NCBI GenBank assembly: GCA_030680855.1
Contig: JAUXUN010000055.1
Coordinates: 41,378-105,377, forward strand
Source: Aestuariivirga sp.
GTDB lineage: Bacteria > Pseudomonadota > Alphaproteobacteria > Rhizobiales > Aestuariivirgaceae
Direction of reading: 5' to 3'
DNA length: 64,000 bases
Shown: positions 40,262-49,202 of the stretch, one piece after another
How the letters are laid out: the number at the start of each line of letters is the position of its first letter
How positions within the stretch are numbered: position 1 is the stretch's first letter
Notes under the pieces: generated by a model
What the model saw: only the letters and a program-made list of their open reading frames with translations
What the model was told of the DNA's origin: nothing
Databases searched by the model: none
Program-made: the position numbers and the translations under genes

Positions 40262-41203
40262 ATGTTGGCACAAAACGATCTTGCAGCGCTCAAAGCGCGC
40301 TTGAAGTTATCTGCAAGCATTTCTCAGAAGGTCAAACTCAGCCGGCGCGGCGGTGACTGGTGGGGGCAATGTCCCTTCCACCAAGAGAAGACGGGAAGTT
40401 TCTCGGTCAATGACGCTAAGGGCTTTTATCATTGCTTCGGGTGTCATGCTCATGGCGACATTCTGGACTGGTGGCAAAAGACTGAAGGCCTGAGCCTTGC
40501 CGATGCGATCAACCGCTTGAAGCAACAGGCTGGGGAAGTGAAGCCGTGGCGAGAAGAGACAAGAGCTAGCAAAGCAGATGATCGTGAAGCTCTTGCAAAG
40601 CGCGTCCAGGCGCGGGCGATTTGGGATGCCTCACGATACATCGGGGGCACTATTGCCGAAACCTATTTGCGATCTGCGCGCCGCATTTATGTCGAATTGC
40701 CGCTAAGCCTCCGATTTCATCCTGGCTTGCCCATTGGTGGAACGAATAGCGATACCTGGCCCGCTATGGTGGCGAGTGTCACCGACTTAAACGGACAAGT
40801 GATTGCTATTCAACGCACCTTTATCGCGCGCGACGGGTCGAGCAAGGCAGTTGTTCAAAGTCCGAAGCGAAGCCTTGGTTCACTTGCCGAAGGATCGGTT
40901 CAACTTGGTCCGCCTGCGACTACCCTCGGAATAGCAGAGGGAATTGAAACCGGACTTAGTGCAATGGAACGCTTCGCGGTGCCCGTATGGTGCGCGCTGG
41001 GCAGCAATCTTGCGCGGATCGATTTGCATAACGTCACCCACAACGTGATGATCTTTGCGGATCGCGGCGAGGCCGGGGAGATTGCGGCGGAAAAAGCAAG
41101 GATTGCATTTCGTTCACGTGGTCGAAAGGTGGCAATTCGATTTCCAGCGGATGGCTTCAAAGATTTCAACGATGAATTGAAGGCGTTGCGCGATGGCAGA
41201 TAG
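40262..41203 (+). CDS. DNA primase with CHC2 zinc finger and Toprim domain
   Basis: A 313-residue primase that should lay RNA primers for island replication. The CHC2 zinc ligands are Cys37, His40, Cys58 and Cys61 (QCPFHQEKTGSF; YHCFGCHAHGDILDW). The C-terminal half is Toprim-like: GIAEGIETGLSAM supplies the Glu and MIFADRGEAGEIAAEKA the Asp region, where the usual DxD reads ADRGE. It lacks the helicase-interaction domain of bacterial DnaG, as is typical of phage and plasmid primases. Its stop overlaps the helicase gene by 11 bases. Confidence 0.9.
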   Translation: MLAQNDLAALKARLKLSASISQKVKLSRRGGDWWGQCPFHQEKTGSFSVNDAKGFYHCFGCHAHGDILDWWQKTEGLSLADAINRLKQQAGEVKPWREETRASKADDREALAKRVQARAIWDASRYIGGTIAETYLRSARRIYVELPLSLRFHPGLPIGGTNSDTWPAMVASVTDLNGQVIAIQRTFIARDGSSKAVVQSPKRSLGSLAEGSVQLGPPATTLGIAEGIETGLSAMERFAVPVWCALGSNLARIDLHNVTHNVMIFADRGEAGEIAAEKARIAFRSRGRKVAIRFPADGFKDFNDELKALRDGR

Positions 41204-42326
41204 GACGAGCGGCGGGCGGAGGAATGATTTTTCGCTTGATCCCTTGGAAGTCATCAATCCAATCATGTTGCAAGGTGTTGCAGTTCCTGAGAGGCAATGG
41301 CTTTGGGAGCACTGGATACCGCATCGTGCGGTAACTGTGCTTTCCGGCGATGGTGGTACTGGAAAATCCCTTATCGCCTTACAGCTCGCAACAGCTTGTG
41401 CAACGGGTCAGAAGTTTCTTGGCCAATCCGTCATGCATTGCAAAGCGCTGGTAATAGCTTGCGAAGACGAATGCGATGAACTTCATCGCAGGCAAGCCCG
41501 TATCAATGCCGGACTGGGAATCGACATGGGTGATCTCATGGATGTGTATTGGGTGGCGCGCGCGGGCCTTGAAAACGTGATGATGAATTTCCCCGGCGAC
41601 GGTAGCGGCGAGAGGATGCCGTTCTTTGAGCAGGTTTTATCGAAGGCGCGGGAAATCGGAGCGCAACTCATCATCTTCGATACAGCGGCTGACCTCTTTG
41701 GAGGTAATGAAAACATTCGCCCACAAGTGCGTCAATTCATCAATGCTCTCACAGGTATCGCCCTTTCAATTGATGGTACGGTCCTTTTGCTGGCGCATCC
41801 ATCGCAATCGGGCAAGGCGTCTGGCACTGGTGAGAGTGGATCAACGGCCTGGAACAATTCAGTACGATCCCGGCTCTACTTCACACGACCCACGCCGGAA
41901 AAGGGGGAGCCTGAAGACAAGGATGCCCGCATTCTCTCACGGCAGAAATCAAACTATGCACGAGCAGGAGCGTCAATTTCCATGCGCTACGTCGACGGCG
42001 CGTTCATCGCGACGAGTGGAGAGGCCTCGGAAGATGATGCCTGGATGCTTGACCGGAAACGTGGTGCAGAACATGCGTTTCTTGCGGGCGTCGAGGATTT
42101 GGCACTCAAGAAATTTAGATGCAATGCCCATAAGGGGCAGGCAAACTATGCACCGAAAGCGATCATGGAAAAGGCAACTACTACGCAGGGCTTCACCCAT
42201 GATGAACTTGAAGCTGCAATGAACCGCCTTTTCAAAAAGAAGCGACTTAAGAGCGTTGAGGAAGGGCCTGCATCGCGTCGGCGCTCATACCTGAGCGTGA
42301 TTGAACCTGAGCTTGGCGACTTTTGA
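41193..42326 (+). CDS. RepA-like replicative helicase/ATPase (AAA_25)
   Basis: A 377-residue RecA-fold ATPase of the RepA/DnaB-like hexameric helicase group. Walker A is LSGDGGTGKSLIALQ (Gly52-Ser59), Walker B is LIIFDTAADLFGG, and LLLAHPSQSG matches motif H3. The C-terminal ~100 residues form a winged-helix-like tail (FTHDELEAAMNRLFKKKRL). Together with the overlapping primase gene it makes a two-protein replication module, as in P4-like satellites and IncQ plasmids. It is followed by a 570-base non-coding region with a large palindrome. Confidence 0.88.
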   Translation: MADRTSGGRRNDFSLDPLEVINPIMLQGVAVPERQWLWEHWIPHRAVTVLSGDGGTGKSLIALQLATACATGQKFLGQSVMHCKALVIACEDECDELHRRQARINAGLGIDMGDLMDVYWVARAGLENVMMNFPGDGSGERMPFFEQVLSKAREIGAQLIIFDTAADLFGGNENIRPQVRQFINALTGIALSIDGTVLLLAHPSQSGKASGTGESGSTAWNNSVRSRLYFTRPTPEKGEPEDKDARILSRQKSNYARAGASISMRYVDGAFIATSGEASEDDAWMLDRKRGAEHAFLAGVEDLALKKFRCNAHKGQANYAPKAIMEKATTTQGFTHDELEAAMNRLFKKKRLKSVEEGPASRRRSYLSVIEPELGDF

Positions 42327-42896
42327 TCGTCCGACTTACCCCAAGTTTCCCTGAGTTTCTTAGGCTCTAAATCGCGTTACAGACTCCGCCCGCCGGAATT
42401 AGGGGCGCTCTGCTACCCATGCCGCGAACACAACGATTTACGCCTTGTGCGACTCTCTAAACGCGATTGAGAGGCATCCAATCTGCCATGCACCGGACGC
42501 AGACCGTGAGGAGAGAAATTCGCTCGCCGTGCGTACCCTTCCACCCCCTGCGAAATTTTGAGTTTGCTCCTATGTCGTGCGAGTCCGATGGGTGGTCTTC
42601 CACCCCCTATAGATATAAATATCTATAGGGGGTGGAAGCCTCACCACACCCATCAGACGCGGAATAGGCAGATAGTCCTATTCATGAATAAAGAATTGGG
42701 TGTTTGACCTAGGTAGGCGAAATCAGGGGCATCTAACCACACGCACACGGACCTGGCTGGGGCGATCGAAAAACTTGCCATGTGTTTTTGAAGGGCCTCA
42801 GCCGACCGCGTTAAAATTCTAGATCGGGGATTGAAATAGGGAATGTAAGCACGCTAGCGTAAGGTGGCGGGTTTGAGTGCGGCGCACGGGCCGTAA
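42327..42896. other. Non-coding region after the replication module
   Basis: No gene is supported. It contains a 42-bp palindrome (separate entry) and a further copy of TTCCACCCCCT near 42539. It lies between the stop of the helicase gene and the convergent stop of the HEPN gene. An origin of replication or a transcription-termination zone would fit. Confidence 0.5.
42597..42638. repeat. Perfect 20-bp-arm palindrome, candidate origin or terminator
   Basis: CTTCCACCCCCTATAGATAT at 42597-42616 is followed by AA and then its exact reverse complement at 42619-42638. The spacer is only 2 bases, so the DNA can form a long cruciform with an AT-rich centre and CCCCC/GGGGG flanks. The first 11 bases of the arm recur about 60 bases upstream. 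It is next to a primase-helicase pair. Confidence 0.8.
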
Positions 42897-44309
42897 TCAA
42901 TTTGCACTCAAATGATCGATAAAGCGGTCAAACGCGGTCCTGAGAATTTCATTGTTTGCTTTCTGAAGAGTAAGGCCGTCCTCTCCTAAAAAGTGAACAG
43001 CGCCGACTAGGGTCCAACGACTTAGAAATTCTGCTTCACGAACTTGGTGCCACAACCCGATCGAGCTATTTGATAGTGATCCATGAACTAGTGCGGACCT
43101 CTTGCCATAAATGCGCTTGAAGCCCAGCGGTTTTTTCTCAAATTCGTGAATGCCGATTGAGGAAAGCAGGGCCTTGCCTCTTCGTTCGATTGTAGCGCTT
43201 ATGTCTCGAATTGGGACTGGAACACACTCGGTAGCTGCTTCATTTTCGGAAGCATCAATTTTGGCGTCTTCCTCAGTACAAAGTATTCGCTCAAGCGAGG
43301 TGACGTACTTGACGATTTTTGAGGGCAAGTATTCATCTCGCACCGCTTCACGATACCAGGCGATCGCATCCAAAAAGCGTCTAGCAAACGGAGAGGACTG
43401 AGGAAATTTGTGCCCCTCCGAAATCGCTTTACCCATAAGCGCGACGGTGCCCTCCGGCATTCTATCCTCAGTTATTTTCCACCAGTCCTCACCGAGGCTA
43501 TCTTGCGGCCAATCAATCCGTGAAGTGACGTGAAATCGAGAATTGGGGTATTGAGAAATCTCCGAACTTTTCTTGACGCGCGCATGGTTACCCTCAAGCC
43601 TCAAATATTGAGAGAATTTCTCGCCAATGAGGACGTGCAAACAATCAGTGGCCGACTCCGCAATTTTTAAAGCTGTCTTTCTGGATGTAGTCGGATCACA
43701 GTCAGTTACCTCGACCATTGCTATCCAGGGGAATACCTCGAAATATTTTCTGGCATCGGTGGTTAGTCCTTCGTACACTTGGATCTTCCCTTCCGCGACT
43801 TCGGGGCCAAGGTCGACGCTCATAAGAGCATTGAAAGCATCTGCGTACTGTTCAAAAAAAATATCTTTCCTGAGTAACTTTGCTGGGCCAAGTGAGATGG
43901 ATTCTGGACCCTTACCATCGCCAAGAAGAACTGGAAAAAAGTGTTTAATGGCCGTTTTTTTCCCCATTGCTTTTTTGACGGAGCTACTAACAACCCGATC
44001 AGCCTGAGAGCGATCCAGGTCTCTTCTTTCCTCCAAAAACCATTCTACAATTGTTTCGCCCAGAATTCGCGCGACGGAATTAACGTCAATGCGCTCCTGT
44101 TGTTTAAAACTTTGTACCCCTCGTTTTGCAAGCTGGTACAAACGAGAATTTGCGTCCTTTCCAATTATGATAGTTCTTGGCTTTTTTCGAGAGTGGAGTT
44201 GGCTCATCAAGTCTTCAAATGTTAGTTCAACAGTTCTGTCGTGGAGGCCCGTTTCAAACCTTGCCCATTCATTGAGGATGAACTCGATATCATCTAGATT
44301 CGATGGCAT
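42897..44309 (-). CDS. Apea-like HEPN domain protein, possible toxin/defence effector
   Basis: A 470-residue soluble protein. The C-terminal third looks like an Apea-like HEPN domain: ARRFLDAIAWYREAVRDEYLP, then KIVKYVTSLERIL, and the putative RNase signature Rx4H at Arg404-His409 (KRSALVHGS). The N-terminal ~300 residues are unrecognised. HEPN proteins with RxxxxH motifs are usually metal-independent RNases in defence and toxin systems. The gene follows a serine resolvase by 7 bases on the same strand, so both form one operon. Base composition is AT-rich compared with the chromosome. Confidence 0.65.
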   Translation of the reverse strand: MPSNLDDIEFILNEWARFETGLHDRTVELTFEDLMSQLHSRKKPRTIIIGKDANSRLYQLAKRGVQSFKQQERIDVNSVARILGETIVEWFLEERRDLDRSQADRVVSSSVKKAMGKKTAIKHFFPVLLGDGKGPESISLGPAKLLRKDIFFEQYADAFNALMSVDLGPEVAEGKIQVYEGLTTDARKYFEVFPWIAMVEVTDCDPTTSRKTALKIAESATDCLHVLIGEKFSQYLRLEGNHARVKKSSEISQYPNSRFHVTSRIDWPQDSLGEDWWKITEDRMPEGTVALMGKAISEGHKFPQSSPFARRFLDAIAWYREAVRDEYLPSKIVKYVTSLERILCTEEDAKIDASENEAATECVPVPIRDISATIERRGKALLSSIGIHEFEKKPLGFKRIYGKRSALVHGSLSNSSIGLWHQVREAEFLSRWTLVGAVHFLGEDGLTLQKANNEILRTAFDRFIDHLSAN

Positions 44310-44316
44310 GTGTTTT

Positions 44317-44907
44317 CTAGCTCATAGCTTCCCTGATCCGCTGAACGGTGCCAGTACCGACATTGTGAAGCGTGGCAAGTTTTCGTATGCCTATTCCACC
44401 TTTTTTGAGGGCCTTGAGAATTGCAGACTCAGTTGCCGGATCAATCTTCGGCCTACCTAGCACCTTGCCCTGGGCTTTGGCGCGCGCGAGCCCTGAGTTG
44501 ACGCGATCCCGGATCATGGCGCGTTCAAATTCTGCGAAGACGCCCATCATCTGAAACATGGCCTTGCCCGCTGGCGTTGTCGTATCGATGCCCTGCTGGT
44601 GGAGGAACAAATCAATCCCAGAGGAATGAAGCTCGGAGAGAAAGCCTACAAGGTCTTGCAGTGAGCGGCCAAGGCGATCCACCGACCATGCCATCACCAT
44701 ATCAAACTTGCGCCGGGTGGCATCCTTGCAGAGCGCATCAAAGGCTGGGCGCTGGTCGCGGCCCTTGGCACCGGAGATGCCCTGGTCTTGGTAAACCTCG
44801 ACAATCTGCCAGCCGGAGCGCTTGGCGATATCGCGAAGCTCGCGCTCTTGGTTTTCGGTTGTCTGCTTGTCGGTTGAAACACGGGTGTAAAGTGCAACGC
44901 GGCGCAT
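44317..44907 (-). CDS. Serine recombinase (resolvase/invertase family)
   Basis: A 196-residue small serine recombinase. The catalytic Ser11 is in LYTRVSTDKQTTENQ, the second motif reads YQDQGISGAKGRDQRPAF, and VMAWSVDRLGRSLQDLV carries the conserved Arg pair. The C-terminal 45 residues are a helix-turn-helix (LKKGGIGIRKLATLHNVGTGTVQRI). It matches Tn3-type resolvases and plasmid ParA/invertases. The ATG at 44907 has AGGAGG upstream. An inverted repeat with TGTACA arms lies 50 bases upstream and could be the res site. Confidence 0.92.
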   Translation of the reverse strand: MRRVALYTRVSTDKQTTENQERELRDIAKRSGWQIVEVYQDQGISGAKGRDQRPAFDALCKDATRRKFDMVMAWSVDRLGRSLQDLVGFLSELHSSGIDLFLHQQGIDTTTPAGKAMFQMMGVFAEFERAMIRDRVNSGLARAKAQGKVLGRPKIDPATESAILKALKKGGIGIRKLATLHNVGTGTVQRIREAMS

Positions 44908-44955
44908 GGTGATCCTCCTATGACTGATGCGAACTGCGCATATTACTAACACAGG

Positions 44956-44987
44956 CATGTACAAAAAACAACTGTTTATTGTACATG
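44956..44987. promoter_or_regulatory. Inverted repeat upstream of the resolvase, candidate res site
   Basis: CATGTACAA (44956-44964) and TTGTACATG (44979-44987) are perfect 9-bp inverted repeats with a 14-base AT-rich spacer, 32 bp in total. That size fits a resolvase dimer site (28-34 bp). A single TGTACA recurs near 45052. Confidence 0.6.
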
Positions 44988-45149
44988 TGTATCCAGTATG
45001 GAAAACTCGCCAAATTCAAGGCCATCCGTGCGTTGCAATATCTGGGGTTTTCTGTACAGGGCAAGAGAGAGTGGAACTGACACGAAACTCTGACATGCCC
45101 CGGACAAACAACCTACAATGCTTTCCAGATCACAAATGGAGACACTCCA

Positions 45150-45425
45150 ATGCCAGACAAAATGCCACTAAACGCCCTCGCTCAATACTTTGCCAATGAA
45201 GGGAAGCACCAGGAACTTGCCTCAATGATTCTCAAATTACCAAGGAGAGAGGGCGATGAATATTGTCCATTCTGTCTGGGCCGCAATGGACAGAAATCAA
45301 TTATGAAACCAATTCCTCCTCCGGCAAAAAATGACGACGATGAAGACTTCTGGAAATGCGGAGTTTGCGGGACCAGGTTCGCCGAGACCGAAAATAAGTT
45401 GTGGGGGGCGGCTGATGACTACTGA
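45150..45425 (+). CDS. Small zinc-ribbon-like protein
   Basis: A 91-residue soluble protein with two CxxC pairs (EYCPFCLGRNG and WKCGVCGTRF) separated by about 31 residues, a zinc-ribbon pattern. The N-terminal 35 residues are helical (LNALAQYFANEGKHQELAS; MILKLPRREG). No family name is recognised. It is divergent from the resolvase and alone on its strand, with GGAGAC upstream of the ATG. Confidence 0.6.
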   Translation: MPDKMPLNALAQYFANEGKHQELASMILKLPRREGDEYCPFCLGRNGQKSIMKPIPPPAKNDDDEDFWKCGVCGTRFAETENKLWGAADDY

Positions 45426-45979
45426 TAAGGCTATATGGCTCCGGTCGGCCCGACGAGATAATACATGAGGGGGAGTGGCCTTGCCATGAAGCAATAGGGC
45501 GGGGAGGTGTCCCCGAAATCACGTTTGCTTGCCCGATACATGGAGGTCCGCGCGGTTTTTACCTTTCAAATCCTTTCTGATGTTCGCCTATGCGTGATGC
45601 TTAAGAAGGGTAGGGCAACTCATTGCGAAGTCGCGCAAGGTCAGGCGGAGGGAGGTAGGGATTCCTCGGAAGAGTGGGGGCAGCACGATGCATCATGGAA
45701 GCCAAGCGAAATTTTTCGAATTTCTAAAATGCGAGCCACCCCTCCCCCGTATGGGGGTCACCTTTCACACACACCTGACTTGCTGGAACGTTTTGCGAGG
45801 TTGATCGTGAATAACTGCAAGGTCCTTGGTACCAGCACGGCAGGTGACCGAATTGACGTGGGCACGGCAAAACTCTGTCTAACGCACTTCACTTATAGCA
45901 GTTGCGAGGGAAGCAAATTCAGAAATTGGCGAGCAGCCAATCTCGCATCCATCAATCTAAAACATTGGGATACATCGGT
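45426..45979. other. Non-coding region upstream of the RelA/SpoT giant gene
   Basis: No gene with coding character is found; a 158-codon open frame here has no homology features and overlaps the next gene's start. A CCCCC-GTAT-GGGGG hairpin lies at 45744-45757. The promoter of the RelA/SpoT gene is expected in the last ~150 bases, where a TTGACG hexamer occurs near 45853. Confidence 0.45.
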
Positions 45980-48900
45980 ATGAATTTTCAGGACTATGAG
46001 CGAGAATACTTCCTTGTGTATGAGGAATTCGCTGGAATCGTAAAGTTGATTTTGGAAAAGGCAATAGAGCGAAACGAAGGTCCGCGACCTCAAGCAATTC
46101 AAGCTCGCGCGAAATCGTTGAAAAGCCTGAGAGACCGACTGGAGGAAACCAACAAACTCAGCTCCGAAGAAATTGAAAAAGAGCGCCGTGACCTAGCTGG
46201 TGTTAGAATCATTTTCTATAGCGATACTGATGTTAATCGATTGGGAAACCTGCGACTGATTTTCGAGAACTTTGAAATTGAACCTGCAGGGACAAAGATA
46301 CACCACCCTATCAGGGAAAACGAAGAGCTTCGCTACCGCGGAATTCACTATACTGTCAGACTGAAAGAAGACCGCGCCAAACTTCCCGAATACTCAAAAT
46401 TCAAAGATTTGCGTTGCGAAATTCAGATTCAAACAATCCTGCACCATGCTTGGTCGGAAACATCTCACGACATGTATAAGGATAAGGCCCGAGTTGGTTT
46501 CGGCAATACCGCAATGAAATCGATCACCAGGCGCCTTGACCGCATCATGGACAAATACCTTCTTCCGGCAGGTTATGAGTTTCAACTCATTCAGAATGAC
46601 TATAAGCGTTTGCAACAGGGCAAAGAACTATTTGACCGAAGCATCTTAAATGCAATCACCAATTCGAAAGACAACAACGAAAGACATGAACTACTCACGT
46701 CACTTAAAGAGCAAGTTCTACCAAATTATGACGACGTTCCCGCCATTCATGTTGAACTGATTGACTCTCTGGTTTCAGCCTTAAAAAATGCCAAAGTCAC
46801 GCCAACAAAACCAGTCGAAACACCGTTCGGAGAGCTAGAGGCAAAGACTGCGGTAGATATTGCATGCCTTGTTGTCGAAATTCTCGGTTCCTCACTTCTG
46901 CGCTACCTGGATGTCGAGCGCACGTTTGAAGCGTTGTGCCAAATCTTTCGGGAAGAAATCGACGCGCAGGCTCGCGAGAAGGTTCTCGAAGCCATCCAGC
47001 ATCTAGCAAGTTACCAGATGGGAGTATGGGAACACGTAGGCCCTGCAGTTCAGTCAGTGTTAGTTGATAGTGCCGAACAAATGACGGTTGACAATCAGGA
47101 AGCCGTGAGGCCGATCATGGTTTCTCTATGGTCTACTGTGCTCAACTCAGAATTAACGGGAACGACATGGAACGCAAACTCAGTAACATTGAGTAGTGGC
47201 GCACTGCCGGTCTCAGCCGAGATCAAGACCGTTCGGCAAAAAGCAATTTCAGGACTTTTTGGCCTTTTCAAAAGCGCCACATCTGATGACCAAAGGCGCG
47301 CAGTTGAATCGGCTCTTCGTAGGGCTATGCACGTATCCTCACGATCTCCATATTCAAACAACTTACTTAAGTTAACCATCACAGATGGTACGCGAATTGT
47401 AGATTTCTTTACGGTTGAAGCTGACAAGTTATCATACGAGCTCAGGGAGACGATGGAGCACAATTACCTCTTTGATTATCATCGCGCGCGGGAAATTGCG
47501 GAAATTGAGAACGATACCTTCGAATGCCGAGCTGAGGCATTAGAACTCAAAGAGTCGATCATTCGATGGAGGGACCGAATCAATGCAGATCAGATTTTTG
47601 TCCGTTACAAGACATTGGTTGGATTCGAAGGAGTGTTTGCCGGCCATTGGGATGATGAGGAGAGCGACTTTGAGACTGTCGAGCAGTTTCGCGTCAGCGA
47701 GGCAGCGCGGTTTGTGGAAGAGATCAATTCAGACAACGAGAATGAATGGTTCACCTTCATTGAAAGATGTGCGGCAACAAAGTCGAACGACTTAGCTACA
47801 TTTCCTATTTTTATAAAATTTCTGAACGGTCTTGCGCAGCAAAAGCCCGGGGTGGCCAAGAGGTTATTAGTATGCGCCAGTAATGATCTTTTGGAATTTC
47901 TGTCGGCTTTTCTTAATGGCCTTATCCAAAGTAATTCGAAGGAGATTTATCAGGAGTGTATTGAGAGCTTTTTGAACAGTGGAAAGCACCTTTCATCTCT
48001 AGTTCGGCATTGGAGGGCGTCAAAGCCTGGCAGGCCGGAATTCATTAAAGCAGTCTTGAAAAAGGCTGTGGCAACGATGGATGACTGGGCAGTAATTCAG
48101 TGCTTGTTGTTTGCAATGGAAGGCACGGCAGCAGAAGGAGTTCCATCGAATGGGGATTTTTTGATACCTGCGCTCAATCATCTAATTGCTCGTAAAGACA
48201 CGCGCTGGGTTCGCGATTCATGGTTCGCTCACAAAGGTACATCATTCTTCGATGCGATCACGACGGAAGAAGCAGAGCTCATCCTACAAAGTCTCTTAGA
48301 AGTTGCACGTATTGAGCATCTGGCAGAGAAGATACTGACACATATCGCACGAAAGTATCCAGCACTCGTTTGGGACTATTTTGGCCGACGACTAAAAAGT
48401 CGAGCTGAGCGAAAGGAAAAGGGTCAATTTGAAGCCATCCCGCATCAGTTTCATGGGTTGGAAAAGGAACTTTCGAAGGACTCCAAGCTGGCAGTCGCGA
48501 CGGTGCGCCGGTGGTATGACGACGACTCTACACTCTTCCAATTTTATGGAGGGCGTCTGCTAAACGCCGTGTTTCCAGCATTTCATGCTGAGATTTCTCA
48601 TGAACTTTGTGAGCTTGTTGAGGGTGGCACGGAGGCGGATGCTGATTTCGTGCTTGATATCATGGAGAACTATCATGGTGAATTGGCGACGCACGAAGTG
48701 CTAAAGCTCGTTGTCGCAAAGTATCCGAATGATCTACTCAAACGGTCGAGCGTCAGCGTGAGCTTTGACGGTACCGGCGTGGTCGGTGGAGAGTTTGGTT
48801 TTGTTGACGCGCTGCGTCGGAAGAAGGTTGCAATTTCACCGTGGCTTGCGGATCCACGCGCCGCGGTTCAGGCGTTCGCCAAGGAGCATATTTACGATCT

Positions 48901-49045
48901 TGATTTGCGCATCTCTGATGAACAGCGACGAGCTGAAGAAAGAAAAGCGATGCGAGAGCTGGAATACGAAAGCGACGATACTGATGACCATGACAAGAAT
49001 GGTGACGAAAAGAAAGATAAGCCCGAAGAGGGACAGGATGATTAA
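45980..49045 (+). CDS. Giant RelA/SpoT-domain protein, candidate novel defence effector
   Basis: A protein of about 1,021 residues. Residues ~40-170 are a RelA/SpoT-type nucleotide pyrophosphokinase domain: basic ATP-binding residues (QARAKSLKSLRDRL), metal-binding Asp71 in RRDLAGVRIIF, the substrate loop ELRYRGIHYTVRL and the catalytic Glu147 in CEIQIQTILHHAWSE. No hydrolase HD domain is present. The remaining ~800 residues are unrecognised, look like helical repeats, and end in a very acidic/basic tail (YESDDTDDHDKNGDEKKDK). I use the ATG at 45980; the frame extends to a TTG at 45902. It is a single-gene unit ended by a terminator, in a defence-rich island. Confidence 0.8.
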   Translation: MNFQDYEREYFLVYEEFAGIVKLILEKAIERNEGPRPQAIQARAKSLKSLRDRLEETNKLSSEEIEKERRDLAGVRIIFYSDTDVNRLGNLRLIFENFEIEPAGTKIHHPIRENEELRYRGIHYTVRLKEDRAKLPEYSKFKDLRCEIQIQTILHHAWSETSHDMYKDKARVGFGNTAMKSITRRLDRIMDKYLLPAGYEFQLIQNDYKRLQQGKELFDRSILNAITNSKDNNERHELLTSLKEQVLPNYDDVPAIHVELIDSLVSALKNAKVTPTKPVETPFGELEAKTAVDIACLVVEILGSSLLRYLDVERTFEALCQIFREEIDAQAREKVLEAIQHLASYQMGVWEHVGPAVQSVLVDSAEQMTVDNQEAVRPIMVSLWSTVLNSELTGTTWNANSVTLSSGALPVSAEIKTVRQKAISGLFGLFKSATSDDQRRAVESALRRAMHVSSRSPYSNNLLKLTITDGTRIVDFFTVEADKLSYELRETMEHNYLFDYHRAREIAEIENDTFECRAEALELKESIIRWRDRINADQIFVRYKTLVGFEGVFAGHWDDEESDFETVEQFRVSEAARFVEEINSDNENEWFTFIERCAATKSNDLATFPIFIKFLNGLAQQKPGVAKRLLVCASNDLLEFLSAFLNGLIQSNSKEIYQECIESFLNSGKHLSSLVRHWRASKPGRPEFIKAVLKKAVATMDDWAVIQCLLFAMEGTAAEGVPSNGDFLIPALNHLIARKDTRWVRDSWFAHKGTSFFDAITTEEAELILQSLLEVARIEHLAEKILTHIARKYPALVWDYFGRRLKSRAERKEKGQFEAIPHQFHGLEKELSKDSKLAVATVRRWYDDDSTLFQFYGGRLLNAVFPAFHAEISHELCELVEGGTEADADFVLDIMENYHGELATHEVLKLVVAKYPNDLLKRSSVSVSFDGTGVVGGEFGFVDALRRKKVAISPWLADPRAAVQAFAKEHIYDLDLRISDEQRRAEERKAMRELEYESDDTDDHDKNGDEKKDKPEEGQDD

Positions 49046-49118
49046 AGGCGATGGGCATATGCCTATTGCAGACTTTGGAGTCAAAGTGACGCAAGACAGT
49101 GGTCGCTCAACCGTGATT

Positions 49119-49133
49119 CCCCGGTGCTTCCCC
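49119..49133. repeat. Internal copy of the GGTGCTTCCCC island-end motif
   Basis: CCCCGGTGCTTCCCC at 49119-49133 matches the tandem motif found at both island ends. Its internal position may mark an earlier island boundary. It lies just after the RelA/SpoT gene. Confidence 0.5.
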
Positions 49134-49136
49134 ATG

Positions 49137-49166
49137 AACCAAATGTGGGATCCGGAACATTTGGTT
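49137..49166. terminator. Bidirectional hairpin between convergent genes
   Basis: AACCAAATGT (49137-49146) and ACATTTGGTT (49157-49166) form a perfect 10-bp stem with a 10-base loop, followed on the plus strand by TGTCATTCT. It lies between the stops of two convergent genes (49045 and 49203) and could serve both. Confidence 0.6.
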
Positions 49167-49202
49167 TGTCATTCTAAGAAGAAAAACACCTGATACGATG
49201 AT

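Noticed and set aside
44927..45199. 90-codon frame between the resolvase and zinc-ribbon genes
   Set aside because: It crosses the candidate res site and the promoter region and overlaps the better-supported zinc-ribbon gene.
45507..45983. 158-codon rightward frame upstream of the RelA/SpoT gene
   Set aside because: No ribosome-binding site, no motif, mixed composition, and overlap with the next gene's start region.
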